Source: Coniferiporia sulphurascens (Eukaryota > Basidiomycota > Agaricomycetes > Hymenochaetales > Hymenochaetaceae). Taken from it: a stretch of DNA of 64,000 bases. The translations under genes and the position numbers were made by a program. How positions within the stretch are numbered: position 1 is the stretch's first letter; the number at the start of each line of letters is the position of its first letter. This document shows, one piece after another, positions 21,871-33,860 of the stretch. The DNA lies in contig NBBA01000001.1 in assembly GCA_002794785.1 (NCBI GenBank), positions 3,596,001 to 3,660,000 of the forward strand, read 5' to 3'. Below the pieces are notes generated by a model. That model saw only the letters and a program-made list of their open reading frames with translations. It did no database searches and was not told the origin of the DNA.

Positions 21871-24800
21871 ATGGCGAACCAGGTCTGTAATGAATTAAAT
21901 GCATAGCGCACAATTACTCACACCCACTCAGGATGAAAGCTCCATTATTTCTGCCCTCACAGGATTCTCCTTGGACCACGTCCTGAGCGGTCTGCAACTC
22001 CCGTCTGGCCAGAATCTCTCAAACCAGCTAGGCATATCCGGTATCCCGACCCTCAATGCCAAGCAGATATATAACGACAAGTGGGACGATAATGATGCTA
22101 TTGGCGCGGAGGAGGGCGAGGACTGGGAGGACGAGGTCAACCGCGAGCTCGAGAACGAGGAACTGGAGGAAGAGGAAGGGATAGTCAAATCAGAAGTCCA
22201 TTCACCCGACGCATTTCGGAGAGAGAAGAGGATGAAAATAGTAAGGCGTCTCGTGGAAAGACCGAAGACTGTATACGAGAGGTTCCTAGCCTTCGAGCAG
22301 AACAAAATCTTGGACTTCACCGACCTCTTTAAGGGCCATGTTGCGAAGAAACTTCGTGTTAGTAAGAGACACCTTGCTGGTAAGTACTTCCTGCCTCATT
22401 GTCTGTCCAATATCAAACTCAACTTTCACAGTTGAGACCATAAACCCGAGAAAGAAGGAAGTTCCAAAGGGTTACTTGAAAGCCGTTGTGGGCGCGACGA
22501 AACGTCAGGTCGAGAACAAGCGTGTTGAGGAGGAGGTGGCTGCTGGAAGTGTTGAGGACGATCTCGTCAAAGCTCTGACGGTACGCCTAGAATGCTTTTC
22601 ATAATCTAAAGCTGAACTGAGCTGGATGTTGTTGGTAGGATTTGGCTCAATCAAACGCGCCCACAACACTATCGCTGCATGACCGCTCGTTCGACCTTGT
22701 CCTTCTGTCTAATTGGGAAGATCAAATAATCTACGACCCTGATTATAACGACGTTCATCAACCTTTACCCAAGAAAGAAATTGTCACTGCACCAATAAAT
22801 CATGCCTTGGAAGAGGGTACTTGGACGCAGAGCATCATTTGGGACACGAAAACCCCGTTTAGGGATTTCACACAGATAGAGGTCAATGTTGAGGATGAGA
22901 ATAGTGAAGAACGGTTTGCTGGTAAGCTTTCTATCATACATTTCACTATCTCCAAAGTTCTAAGTATGCGTAGAAGTGAGACCTAGGAAGAAGACCAGGC
23001 TTGATGTCGGACAGCCCCGCGACCGATTCAATCTGTCGAATGACCACTACTACGAGGTTTCCAAAGACGGTGCACGGCATCGTGTACGCCAGACATTCGG
23101 GCAGTTGGTCGTTCAGCACGCATACCCCGCCCAGAAGTTGCAGCTTCCCTATGTAAGTTCTTCTCTTCCGTTCGAAGTTTATGTTTACTAAAGTACATTC
23201 TCAGTACAAAACCCGCCTTTCGAAACAAGAAGCACGATCATTTCATCGCCCTGCGCTGCAATTCCCAGCGAACATTGAGCTTCGCTTCAGTAAAGTTCGT
23301 ACTGCAAAGAAGAAGAAAGACAAGGCCGGTCGGAAGATTGGAAAGGGTGGAGATGTCGGCGAGGGCCTCCGGAAGACCAGTGATCTGAGCCTTAAGGATA
23401 CCAGTAACTTTGTGCTTTGGGAGATTTCGGTGATGTCTTTTTCTATCTCGCACCCTTCTTAAAGTTTTAATGTGTGATACAGGAAGAGCACCCTCCTATC
23501 ATATCCGATTTTGGTATGGGCAGTGTCCTTGTGAATTACTATCGTAAGAAGGATGACAAAGACGAGTACATTCCGAAGGCTGAGCTTGGCGAGCCTTTCG
23601 TGCTCGAGCCTGGAGACGAATCTCCATTCATGAAGTTTGGATACGTCTACGCAGGCCAGACCATCCAAGCTTTGTACAACAACCTGATTCGTGCGCCCCT
23701 GTTTCGCCATAAACCCTACGCCACAGATTTTCTGGTTGTCAGAAGCACTACGAAGGGTGAAACGAAGTATCATCTCCGTGAGATCAAGTCGCTCTACGTC
23801 GTGGGCCAGACGTATCCCGTCACAGAAGTGCCTGGACCGCATTCGCGGAAGATCACAACCACAATCAAGAACAGGTTACAAGTCATCGCCTTTAAACTGT
23901 TGAGAAAAAGCCAAGGAGAGCGACTGAAGATCTCGCGTTTGATGAAGTACTTCCCCGATCAAAACGAACTGCAAATGCGTCAGAGACTGAAGGTGAGCTG
24001 GTGATTTATAATTTGAAATTGGCATTTACATAACGCGATGTTTCACAGGAATTTATGGAGTATCATCGTCGAGGACCTCATCAAGGTTTTTGGCGTCTCA
24101 AGGAATTCGTAACGATACCATCTGATGCAGACATGCTCAAGATGGTATCCCCCGAACAAGTTGTACTCTCAGAGAGCATGCAAGTCGGTCAACGACATTT
24201 GCAGGACGCCGGTTATGGGGGTGCGGCGGAAACGGCAAAGGATGACGACGAGTCAAACCTCTCGATCGAGCAGCAGCTTGCACCGTGGATTACTACGAAG
24301 AATTTCCTGCAAGCTACACAGGCGAAGGCTATGCTTCGACTTCACGGTGACGGTGATCCCACGGGGCGTGGGGAGGCATTTAGCTTTGTTCGCGTTTCAA
24401 TGAAAGATATCTTCGTGCGCGCCGGAGAAGATTACGAGCAGAAAATGGGTAAGCTTCGAGCTAAGTAAAATCTCTAACTTGCGCTGACTATCGGATTGCA
24501 GCCGAGGCGGATAACCGACCAAAGTCCGCACATCGATACAACGTCGCCGAGCAGCAGAACGTATACAAGTCTGAAATTGAGCGTATCTGGAAAGCGCAAT
24601 TTGACTCCCTGAGTCGGAAGGACGAACCGCAGCTGACTGCGGAGGACGAGGACCGGGCGAACGCACATAACCAGCAGCAGCAGAGTTTGGCGCGTAGCAA
24701 GCCGAGGCTCGAGGACCTAGAGTTCCCGCCCAACGCAGCGATGTTAGCAGGACCACGGTCCTCGATGCCCCCAGCGTCGCCGTCGTACAGTCGTGGATCG

Positions 24801-25586
24801 TCGTTGGACCGCGAAATGAGCCTGGGGCCGGAAGTCAGCCAACGGGTGCTGCGTATCAAGCGGTTCGTAGATGGCGAATGGGCGACGGAGATCGTGCGCG
24901 ACCCCGCCGTGATACGCGCGTACGTACGGCGGCGGCAGATGATTGAGGAGGAATCTGCGACAGCGGACTCGCTCGCGCCGACGGGTGACGAGGAGAAGGA
25001 TAGGCGTGCAAGGAAGCGGCTCGAGGAGGAGATCGCGCGCATGAAAAAGAACCAGGAGCGTCGATTACACCGTAAGAACGCGAAGATTACAAAGGAGGGC
25101 GGGACGCCTCTGCAGCTCAATAGGCCGGTCAAGCCGGACACGACGAGACGCTGTGGACATTGTGGGCAGATGGGGCACATGAGTACGTTTCTGTATCCGA
25201 TAGCTATCCGCTGGCATTACTGACATACAATGCGACTAGAAACGAACAGGAAATGCCCCCGCTGGGCAGAGTTCAATTCCGGTGCACCACCGATAAACAT
25301 CACTCCTTCTGCAACGAGTCCGCCTGGTGCAGCAGTCCCGACAGGCAGCGGTGCACTGTCTCCTCCGAGCTTTGGGCACGGTTTCCCTGCCGCACCCGCT
25401 GCGAGCTCTCCGCTCACTCTTTCGTCCTCCTCCATGCCCTTTCCGCGTCCGCCGAGTGCCTTTGTGCCCTCGCCCCTTGCGACGAGTCCGCCGGTGACTG
25501 CGATGGAGGTAGACGATGACGCGCTGCAGCAGCAACAGGCTGGTGGTTCTGGCCCCAGGTTAAAACTTAATTTGAAACGAAATTAA
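21871..25586 (+). CDS. TAF1: TFIID subunit 1 (TAF1), fungal form without bromodomains
   Basis: TAF1 is the scaffold of TFIID and contacts promoter DNA and TAF7. Ten exons (21871-21882, 21932-22379, 22432-22580, 22639-22921, 22977-23152, 23205-23429, 23483-23992, 24049-24448, 24502-25182, 25240-25586) give 1076 residues. A 12-base first exon codes MANQ. The N-terminal DESSIISALTGFSLDHVL fits the TBP-inhibitory segment. The central conserved domain contains SNWEDQIIYDP, RDRFNLSNDHYYE, LRFSKVRTAKKKKDK and FVLWEISEEHPPIISDFGMG. A winged-helix part includes KLLRKSQGERLKISRLMKYFPDQ. A C2HC zinc knuckle (CGHCGQMGHMKTNRKC) spans the last intron. A Pro/Ser-rich tail ends LKLNLKRN. No bromodomain follows, as in other fungi. 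Confidence 0.96.
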
Positions 25587-25826
25587 TGAATTCTAGCATG
25601 TAAACTATATTTTATTGTATCCTTAGCATGTATCATCGATTTATCACGTCTTCCATAAATTAGGTTTTTTTCTAATGCGAGATACCATACCATACCAATT
25701 CGGGATATCACGCCTTATCGTAACGATATTTGTCATCTGTATCACACGTCTGCTAGTCACGTTTTGCTGCCTTTTCGCCTCGAAATTTCAGCCGCGTCTT
25801 TCTGGTCTCTAGTGAACCTGGAAAGT

Positions 25827-27423
25827 ATGCTCGCTGCTCGTACACTCGCCCGCCGGCGACTGGTACCGCTACTAGGCCGCGCGAATGCGACGTTGACTGC
25901 TGCGAGCACGTCTGCGAGCGACGTACCCCCTCCGCTCCCCGCCGACGTCTCTGCGAAGGTGAAGCTCTCCCCGAGTCCCAAGGCGCCTGCGTCTAGCGAA
26001 GCGACCACGACGCCCGCCGCGTCGGATGAGGCAACAGAAGGCGAGGAAGGCGAGCGCAAGCGGCGACGACGCATCGTGAAAAAGCGGGCACAGATCTCGC
26101 TGACGAACCCGCGCAAATGGAACCCGCCCGTGAAGCCGGGTTCGTTGCCCGTGTATGACGAGGCGCTCAAGCTGATCAACGCGGACTCTGCGCGTCTGCG
26201 GGCGGAGCTCGCGGAGGTGCGTGCGCGCGCTGCGGAGGTTGAGAAGCTGTTGGAGGGGAAGGAAGGAGAGGAGGGGGAGGCGCTGGAGGAGGAACTGCGC
26301 GCCCTGAAGAAGAAGGTCGGTATATTGGAGATACAGTGCGATATCAACCGGCCTTCTGTGCGCTGGAACGCTGCGAACGGGATGGGTATGTTGCGTGACT
26401 TTTTTTTTGTGTGAGCGTGGGTGTGTCGCTAACGACTATTTACAGCGGACCTCACTAAACCGGTGTACAGACACCTGGTGGAGCAAAAATGGAGAAACTA
26501 CGGGACATTGGATCTTCTCGTGAGTTATCTTAGGGGGCTAGTGCTGCGGAATGTGTGTGCTCATTTTTGTGCCAAGATGGAGCGTATCTACCAAATGAAC
26601 GTTGTGCCGGACTTGCTGCCGTCTGTGCGACCGACGATCGACCTGCGGCTGTCGTTCCCGGAGCCTCCGCCGTTAAGCACGTATCTACGGACACGGACGA
26701 AGCGCAAGTACAAGCCGGTCGAGCCCGGTATCTACCTTGCGCCGGAGCAGGTGTGTGCTGTTTCTGAGTGCGCTTGACGGGTGCTAAGAAGGGATTTAAT
26801 TTGTAGACGCGACGAGCGCCGCGGCTGTACACGAGTGTATTCCACCCGGAGACGCGCTACTATACGCTCGTGCTCGTGGATGCGGACGTGCCTGATCCGG
26901 AAAACGAAAGCTTTACGACATATTTACACTGGTTACAGTGGGTGCAGACGTTTTCTCATGGTGGCACAAACTAACTTGTAGTAGACCGAATATCGCGTTG
27001 TCAGCGTCGACGTGTGGACACCTGGTGGCACACCCGCACACGCGGTATATTCCTCCGCACCCACAGCGGGGATCACCGTATCACCGGTACTGCTTGTTCC
27101 TATTACCGCACGTGAAAGGGGGAGAGAAGATCAGTGTGGCTGCGGTAGGGGACGGAGAACGGCGAGGGTTTGACCTGCGGGCGTTTTGCGAGGAGCATGG
27201 ACTTGATGCGGGCCAAGGAGGCGCGGCGCACATGTGGCGTGAAGTGTGGGACGAGACTGTGAGCGATATATATAAGCATACGCTGAGTGAGTATTGTTTC
27301 TTTTCTTTGGTGGACGGGCGCTGATTGAGTACGGGTGCAGAACAAGCGGAGCCACGGTATGGACTTGCGCGTCGGGCGGACCCGTACGCAGAGGTGAAGG
27401 GGCTGAAGAAGTTTGCAACGTAG
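25827..27423 (+). CDS. MRPL35: Mitochondrial large-subunit ribosomal protein mL38 (PEBP-like)
   Basis: mL38 is a structural protein of the mitochondrial ribosome with a phosphatidylethanolamine-binding-protein fold. Exons 25827-26385, 26446-26519, 26577-26750, 26807-26937, 26985-27286 and 27341-27423 give 440 residues. The start MLAARTLARRRLVPLLGRAN is a good mitochondrial presequence. RKRRRRIVKKRAQISLTNPR and a helical EVRARAAEVEKLLEG region follow. The PEBP core has LVDADVPDPENESFTTYLHW and PPHPQRGSPYHRYCLFLLPH. The end LKKFAT is typical. An acidic/Glu-rich insertion sits before the PEBP domain. The protein is not expected to be enzymatic. Confidence 0.94.
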
Positions 27424-27768
27424 AGATGATGATGATGTTGATTACATTAGACTAGGAAGTAATTTGACGCGGGGAAGATTTAGTCGTAGGCTTGGCGTGA
27501 GTAACTGCTTCTGGGCTGCCAAGTGTTGGGAGACAGGAGGCGCGGTGGCGCAGCGTGCGAGGCGCAGTCGGCTAGGGCAGCCCTGACTCTCTCGGCATCC
27601 TGGGCATTCCTGGGCATTCCTGGGCATTTCTGGGCATTTCCGGGTGCTACCGGGCGGAGTGCGAAGCGGACGGGGGCCAATGGAGGCCTGTGCCGGACGC
27701 CGGGTGAGGGACGCCGGGCGAACGCCGAGACGACTTGGCATTGAGCGTGCTGCCAAGACCATCTGCAG
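27424..27768 (+). promoter_or_regulatory. Upstream region of the PacC gene with four PacC-consensus hexamers
   Basis: PacC/Rim101 factors bind GCCARG. This 345-base interval has CTTGGC (the reverse complement of GCCAAG) at 27491-27496, GCCAAG at 27518-27523, CTTGGC at 27734-27739 and GCCAAG at 27752-27757. They are arranged as two inverted pairs. Chance predicts about 0.3 such sites here. Autoregulation of pacC is known in ascomycetes; its use here is an inference. Confidence 0.6.
27591..27646 (+). repeat. Short tandem repeat, 10-base unit
   Basis: Four good copies of TGGGCATTCC/TGGGCATTTC run from 27601 to 27640, with degenerate copies on both sides (CTCGGCATCC and CGGGTGCTAC). It lies midway between the two pairs of PacC-type sites, about 125 bases upstream of the first candidate PacC start. 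Confidence 0.8.
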
Positions 27769-30579
27769 ATGGAGCGTAGAAAACCCACTGCCAATCTCGT
27801 CCCGCTATGGTTCCTCCAGCATTCCCTCTCTTCCCTCCACCAACCCTTCCCGCCCCCCATGCCCCTCGACGCTACACAACTTCCCCCCCACTCCCATCCG
27901 CAGCAGCTCCCCGAACCCCAAGATAACACCTCCCCCTCCCCCCAACCCCGCTCTCCTCCCCCGCCGACCCACCGCTGCCACTGGACATCCTGCACACTCG
28001 CCTATGCTGACCCAGAGACCCTTTACAACCACCTCTGCAACGACCACATCGGTCGCAAGTCCACAAACAACCTCACTCTCACCTGCAAATGGAACGACTG
28101 CAACACTACCTGCGCAAAGCGCGACCACATCACATCCCACATGCGCGTACACGTCCCCCTTAAGCCCCATGTATGTGAAGTCTGCGACAAGACCTTCAAG
28201 CGCCCCCAGGACTTGAAAAAGCACGAGAAAATACATACAGAGGCTCACCATGCCCAGCACAAGCATTCCAAGGCTATAACAGTCACTGACCCCGGCTACG
28301 TCCACCGACCCTCTGCAGATGCCCAGCAGCCTATCGCTTCTAACGATCGCCTTAACCCGAACGATGCCCGCCTTGCAACCAGGCGGAAGGCGGCCTCTGT
28401 CTCGTCACGCGGGACCCCAGGTTAGTCTGCGTCCCTGCGATAGAGTATTCCCGAGCCTGTCTCACATCCACTTGTCACTTTCTTTAGAGTTCTCGCCGTC
28501 TTCATCGATGCCCTCCATATCGTCCTTGTCTCCGGACTCCGGTCTCTTGCCGACCCCGTCTCCCGAACTCGGCTATTCGCATCCCCAGTCTGTCCACAGG
28601 GGCTCACATGCGTCTGATGTCTTTCTCCAGCCAAGTGCTGTCCCGGCGCATAATGCTATCGTGAACGGCTTATCGTCCTGGGGAACCCTGCGCGACGATG
28701 CGTCCGTGCTGGAAAGTATCAGTCCGGGGGCCGGCATGAAGCGCAGTCACGATGCCGTCGAGGAATTTTTCACCGACATGAAGAAGCGTCGTGTAAACCC
28801 CAGCTACGATCCGCGTCAGTATCTCTCTCTTCTGCCCTTTTCTCCCGCCCTGTTGCTTTTTTATTCATATTTATCGTGATGATGTGGCATGTCTCGAAGG
28901 AGTAAACGCTGACTCGCGCCCTCTCCCCATTCCGTTTAGATATGGCAGAGCGACTCTCGAGCCTTGCCTATGCACACCAACACTACGCCGGTCTCTCCGC
29001 GTCGTCTTCCGGCTCCCACCACCAGCCATTCAATCCGCGTTCTATCTCGCTGGACATCCGCTCACCCGAAGAGCTCGCCGCGGTGAATGAGTTTCTTCTC
29101 ACGTTGGGGAAAGACATCACGTCAGCCTCTCACCATCCCCCGAGTCGAAGGCATCATCCCACCACCCCCGAATACACTCATCCCCATGCGCACTCCCACC
29201 ATGCTCAAGCGGCGGCGGCGAGTCTCCCTTCTCCGTCTTCCTACTTCGATGCCGTCAGTCTCTCCCAACTCGGGCTAGCCAATATGCCTGGAATACCTCC
29301 GCTTCCCTCGCCTCCGTCAGCGGTCTCGTCCCTCCCGAGCTTATCCTCCGGATACACCTCCTCGGATTATCATAGCAATTACTCCTCTCAGCGAGTTGCT
29401 TCTTCCAGCATGCACAATCCGGAAGTCTACTCGGGCTTTGGCGGTCACGCGATGCGGGCAACATCCGGCTCGCGCCTGAGCACAGGCTCGGGCTCGTATC
29501 TGCAGACGATATCATTGTCGCCCAATTCCGAGCACGAATCTCCGCCACACTCTGCTTCGGCATCATCACGGATATATCAGGGCCGCGCTTCCTCCGATGC
29601 AAGCTCAGGGTTTAGGCCGACGCCCCCGCTTTCGAGCGGAAGCCCGGCCAACTCTGGCACCCGTTCGCCGTCACCGCTTAACGCCGCGCACCGTCCCTCA
29701 GCGCAGATTCCGTCGTACGTACAGCATCGACAAAGCACGACGGAGCCGGATGGGGCAGCGAACTTCGACTTCCTCGCCCGCAGTGGATTTGGCCTGGAAG
29801 AGCCGCGGCTCGGTGCATACGAATACGCCGGCGGCGCACGCACGTTGCGCACTATCGTGCCTCTGCGAAGCGTGCCCGGTCGGACCGATGATGAGGAGGA
29901 TGAGCCGGGAACCCGCGAACGGCGCACACGCTATGTCCTGCCGCCGCCAGGTCCGATCGAGCCGCGACTGCGCACAACGATACAACGTGGTCTGCCCGCA
30001 CGCTTGTCGTCGTCAGTGTCCTCGTACGAGGGCAACGAGAAGTCGCCAAAGACCTCGGGCTCAGGCTCGCTCTACCCGCTTCTTAAGGCGGGAGACGCGG
30101 AATTCCGGCTGCCCCCGCTCGTCGGCGTCCCGTCGCCCTCGTCTGGATCACGGACGCGCTCATCACATGCGTACAGTTCACGCTCTATACCGGGATCGTC
30201 ACGCCTACGCCCGCATTCGCCCTCGGAGTCTGACGTCGACTCGGCGGCGGGCTCACCGCGCCTCGCGCCACCCACACTCCCGTCTATCCGCGCATTGGCC
30301 GCGGACCTCGATCTCGACTTACCGTCTTCCAGGGACCGCACTGTACCCGGCACGGAGGAAAGCGATCTAGCACGTGGGGTATCTGGCCTTCGTATCGGGG
30401 GAAAGAGCGCAGTCTCCGTGGACGAGCGCCGGCGGCATGCGGAGCTCATCCGAGACCTGCTTGTCGCGATCAATAAAGATTATCGGGAGCGCTTCGGGAC
30501 GCCGCCGCCAGGGGAAGGGCGAGATTCGCGAATACGGGGCAAGGGTAAAGACAGGGACGTGGATATGGCCGCCATTTAA
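27769..30579 (+). CDS. pacC: pH-response C2H2 transcription factor PacC/Rim101
   Basis: PacC/Rim101 activates alkaline-expressed genes and represses acid-expressed ones after proteolytic processing. Exons 27769-28420, 28488-28814 and 28940-30579 give 872 residues from the first ATG. An ATG at 27859 (MPLDATQL) would give 842 and avoids a less convincing leader. The three diagnostic fingers are [20 protein letters not shown] with its HLCNDH half, [17 protein letters not shown] with ITSHMRVH, and [19 protein letters not shown] with EKIH. The Cys-x4-Cys spacing of fingers 1 and 2 and the WNDC motif are PacC-specific. A basic patch ([12 protein letters not shown]) follows. The segment [20 protein letters not shown] is conserved in the family. 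The long C-terminal half is Ser/Pro-rich, as expected for the inhibitory region. The 125-base intron 28815-28939 is the longest confident one here. Confidence 0.93.
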
Positions 30580-30990
30580 AAGGAGGGCGGAGAAAAGGGG
30601 GGGAGACGGACTCGCTTGAAGGAAAAGTTTTCGACCACTGACATGTAATATTTTTCACGTATTTTTCAGACTCGTATTATGCATACGCCGCTCTATCTCC
30701 TCTAGTATTGTAAGACCTTTGTCGTGCAGTCGACTGCACCTGGTCATGGGTGTGTATTATATTTTTGTCCGGGCTTTACAAATTATAACGCGGGGCAAGC
30801 CTGGCTCCTTTAGAGATTTTACGCGGATAGGTACTACAAATAATGACTAGAGAGATCGTGGATTTGTGCGCCTTGCGCAGCGCCCGTGGCTCGGGAAGGG
30901 GATATGGATTGCCATAAATGGCTAGCGTGCGCAATAGGGAAGATCGACCAAGTGCGAAGTGGCGAGACTCAGAGCACACTCATAGAGCAG
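30580..30990. other. Intergenic region between PacC and the methyltransferase
   Basis: The PacC 3' end and AT-rich stretch 30640-30790 are followed by a CCTGGC hexamer at 30800-30805, one PacC-consensus site on the minus strand. The missing first exon of the methyltransferase must lie in this interval; I could not choose among candidate ATGs (for example 30842 and 30918). Confidence 0.4.
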
Positions 30991-32092
30991 CATTAACCTC
31001 ATATCTCTCGCGAACTTGCCTTTGGATCCCAACCTGTACGCGCCGAGCGCGCAGGAGGTTGCGTTCTTCAAGGGCGAGACGGGGATCGAGAGCGACGAAG
31101 AGCTGAAGGAGCACATCATCGCCGTGCAGAAGGAGGCGTGGGAGGTTAGTCGGTTCCAGTACTTACGCCGAAGCTGGCACTAGTGCTGACAGCGACGATC
31201 GACAGGTTGTACAGTACATGTGCATCCGCGCTTTTGGGTTCACAAAGTACGGCAGTTTCCCTCTAATAAAGCTTAACTTATCGTCCGCAGACTTGCGATT
31301 ACGTACCTGCCCCAGTATGCAGACCTGCTGAAGATGGGAAGGGAGAGGCCTGATGCTATATTCGTTGACTTTGCGTGCTGCTGTAAGATGGGCTGTATTA
31401 ATTAAATGGATGACGCTGATGACATGTTGGAAGTCGGGAATGACGCGCGCAAGGCCATCGCGGACGGCTTCCCGATGCGGAACGTACTCGCCACAGACAT
31501 CCAGCAGGGTACGTAAAACACCGTCTCTCACTTTGCGTATCTCGCCTACGCAAACACAGTGTTCTGGGACCTCGGCCACAAGCTCTTCCGAACGACCCCG
31601 GAGACTTACCCCGTCCCTTTCGTCCAAGGCGACGCGCTCGACCCCGCCCATATCGCCCCGCGCGCGCCCTTCTACGCCCCGCCCGACACCCCGCGCCCGG
31701 ACCTCGCCACGCTCACGTCGCTCACGCCACTCCAGGGCCACGTCGCCGCGCTACACACCTCCTCCTTCTTCCACCTCTTCGACGAGCCCACACAGCTCCG
31801 CGCCGCGCGCGCGCTCGCCTCCCTGCTCTCCCCCGTCCCCGGGTCGCTGCTCTTCGGGCGCCACGGCGCCGAGCCTGTCCCCGGCCCTCGGGCGTTCGCG
31901 AACTCGCGTGGGGAGCGCGTGTATTGCCATTCGCCTGAGAGCTGGCGCGCGCTGTGGGACGGAGAGGTGTTTGAGAAGGGGACGGTGGAGGTTGTGGCTG
32001 AGTTGCGTGAGATGCGGAGGAGGGATATCGAGAATGTGTTGGGCGGGGAGACGAAGGTGTATGTGATGGTTTGGTGCGTGAGGCGCTTGTAA
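30991..32092 (+). CDS. SAM-dependent methyltransferase of the fungal meroterpenoid-pathway type (5' exon unresolved)
   Basis: The readable part is exons 30991-31144, 31206-31246, 31291-31382, 31434-31508 and 31560-32092. It contains DPNLYAPSAQEVAFFKG, LPQYADLLKMGRERPDAIF, the SAM-binding segment VDFACCFGNDARKAIADG, ATDIQQVFWDLGHKLFR and PVPFVQGDALDP. This order of motifs is that of fungal methyltransferases found in terpenoid and meroterpenoid clusters (the AusD-like family), although many members stand alone. No start codon lies in frame after the stop at 30983, so an upstream exon joined at the AG at 30989-30990 is needed. The substrate is unknown. It sits between the pH regulator and a reductase on the same strand. 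Confidence 0.82.
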
Positions 32093-32362
32093 GCTGGAAT
32101 AATAAGGAATAAGGGTGGTTATATGCACCCGTGTAGTATTAAATAACTTGAAAGTGCTTTGATTAAACGTTCACGTGACTGGCACGGACACGCGTATCCA
32201 TCGAGGGGGCGCTCTCCGAAATCGCACACGCCTAATTTTATCTGTCCGGATTCCCTTCCGCTCTTTTAAGTATGGTCGTCACCATTCCACCTGCCTGTGC
32301 TGTGCAAACACCCTTGTCCTCACGCTCTCACTGCACGCTCACGTTCCTCAGATAGCAACGTC

Positions 32363-33409
32363 ATGTCCTCCTCTAGAAAAGTCGTCTTCGTCACGGGCTG
32401 CTCGAAAGGCGGTATCGGCTTCCACCTGTTAGTGCTCATTCCTCCACGCACGCGCGGTGAAGGTCGAGAGCTCACCCCCGCCAAACAGATGCGAAGAGTT
32501 CGCACAGAAGGGGTGTATAGTGTACGCGACCGCGCGCAAGGTCGAGTCGATGGACAGTTTCTCGCACCCGAACATCCGCCGCCTCGCCCTGGAGGTCACG
32601 AGCGACGAGAGCGTGCAGCGCGCCGTCGACGAGGTCATGGCCGCCGAGGGCCGTATCGACGTGCTCGTCAACAACGCGGGCGTCATTTGCATCGGTGCGC
32701 GCGCGTGCCCCCCTCCTCCCTTCCCCGACGTTTCCGGCAGTTCATGTAAAAATATGACTGATTGCGGCTATTGTTTTTTGTTCTGTAGGCCCGGTCGTGG
32801 ATATCTCCATCGAGCAGGTGAAGCAGACGTTCGACGCGAACGTGTTCGGCGCGCTCCGCACGGCGCGTACCGTCATACCCCACATGGCAGCGCGTAAGCA
32901 AGGGATAATCGTCAACGTCGGATCCGTCGTCGGCGAAGTGTACGCTCCTTTCCCTGTCTCTTCATGGAAGCTCTCAGGTCCTTACTCCCTCGTCCCGTAG
33001 CCCAACACCATGGAACGGCATCTACTGCGCCTCCAAAGCCGCACTGCACTCCCTCACAGAGGTGCTTCAAATGGAATGCACACCGCTCGGAGTCTCCGTC
33101 ATGCTCCTCGCACCCGGCTCCGTCCGATCAAACCTCGCCACCAACCACGCACGCGTCTTCGCGCCGCCCCCCGGTTCGCTCTACCGCGCATTCATCGAGG
33201 CCATCGTACGCCGCATGCATACGAGCCAGGGACCAGGCAGTATGCCTACGTCTGACTTTGCGCGCACGGCGGTGGCGCGTATCCTTAGGCGTGGAGGCCC
33301 GCCGCGGTACCTTGTCCTTGGAGGACATACGAGGCAGGTGTCGCTTCTGAAGTGGCTTCCTAGGGGGCTGGTGTTGTGGCTTGTGTGGAGGGCGTTTTCG
33401 ACGAAGTAG
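32363..33409 (+). CDS. Short-chain dehydrogenase/reductase, AYR1-like
   Basis: Exons 32363-32427, 32489-32694, 32789-32939 and 33001-33409 give 276 residues. Cofactor site: VFVTGCSKGGIGFHL; structural NNAG in IDVLVNNAGVICIG; catalytic Ser in NVGSVVGE and YCASK (Tyr-x3-Lys) shortly after. The C-terminal HTRQVSLLKWLPRGLVLWLV is a hydrophobic tail suited to a membrane or lipid droplet. The closest family I can name is NADPH-dependent 1-acyl-dihydroxyacetone-phosphate reductase (yeast Ayr1), which makes lysophosphatidate. A role as tailoring enzyme with the neighbouring methyltransferase is also conceivable. The first splice uses CACCT|GTTAGT, a weak donor. Confidence 0.9.
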
Positions 33410-33696
33410 ATGTATTTTAGGGTATTAATTGCTGCCGTTATTGCTTTGAGAATTACTGCGTGTTACTTATGCTATTAGATATATGTTCTCTATAGACGAT
33501 ATAAATCGATATTTTCTCTAGTTGATGTACACGAACGTCGGGCCGGGCACCGAGTATCGGTGTTTACGCATCCGCTGCTCGTCAGATGGCATTTCCCGTC
33601 ATCTAGCTAGGCCTACTGCTACATGTATGAACGCCGATTAGCATACTCCGAGTTGAACGTATCAGGATTCGAGAGTTCCCTGATTAGTAATACCAA

Positions 33697-33764
33697 GCCA
33701 AGGGGGTCGTGCGGCCAAGCATAAAAGCCCAGCAAGCCAAGACGGGGTCTGAAACGATGCCAAG
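33697..33764 (+). promoter_or_regulatory. Array of four GCCAAG hexamers (PacC consensus GCCARG)
   Basis: Direct copies start at 33697, 33714, 33736 and 33759, that is spacings of 17, 22 and 23 bases, all in the same orientation. A given hexamer is expected about once per 4 kb per strand, so four in 68 bases is far from random. Function as a PacC-responsive element is inferred from the consensus and from the PacC gene 3 kb upstream. Confidence 0.5.
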
Positions 33765-33860
33765 CAAACGATAAATGATGAAGTAAACAACACGGTTGAT
33801 CCGATAGTTTTGAAGAAAAGAAAAAAAAGAGCGGGGATTCCGGATGGGGAGCATGATGGC

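Noticed and set aside
27591..27646. CRISPR-like array
   Set aside because: Unit is 10 bases, contiguous, without spacers; eukaryotic context.
29597..30370. 257-codon Arg-rich frame within PacC
   Set aside because: Shadow of the GC-rich PacC exon 3 in another frame.
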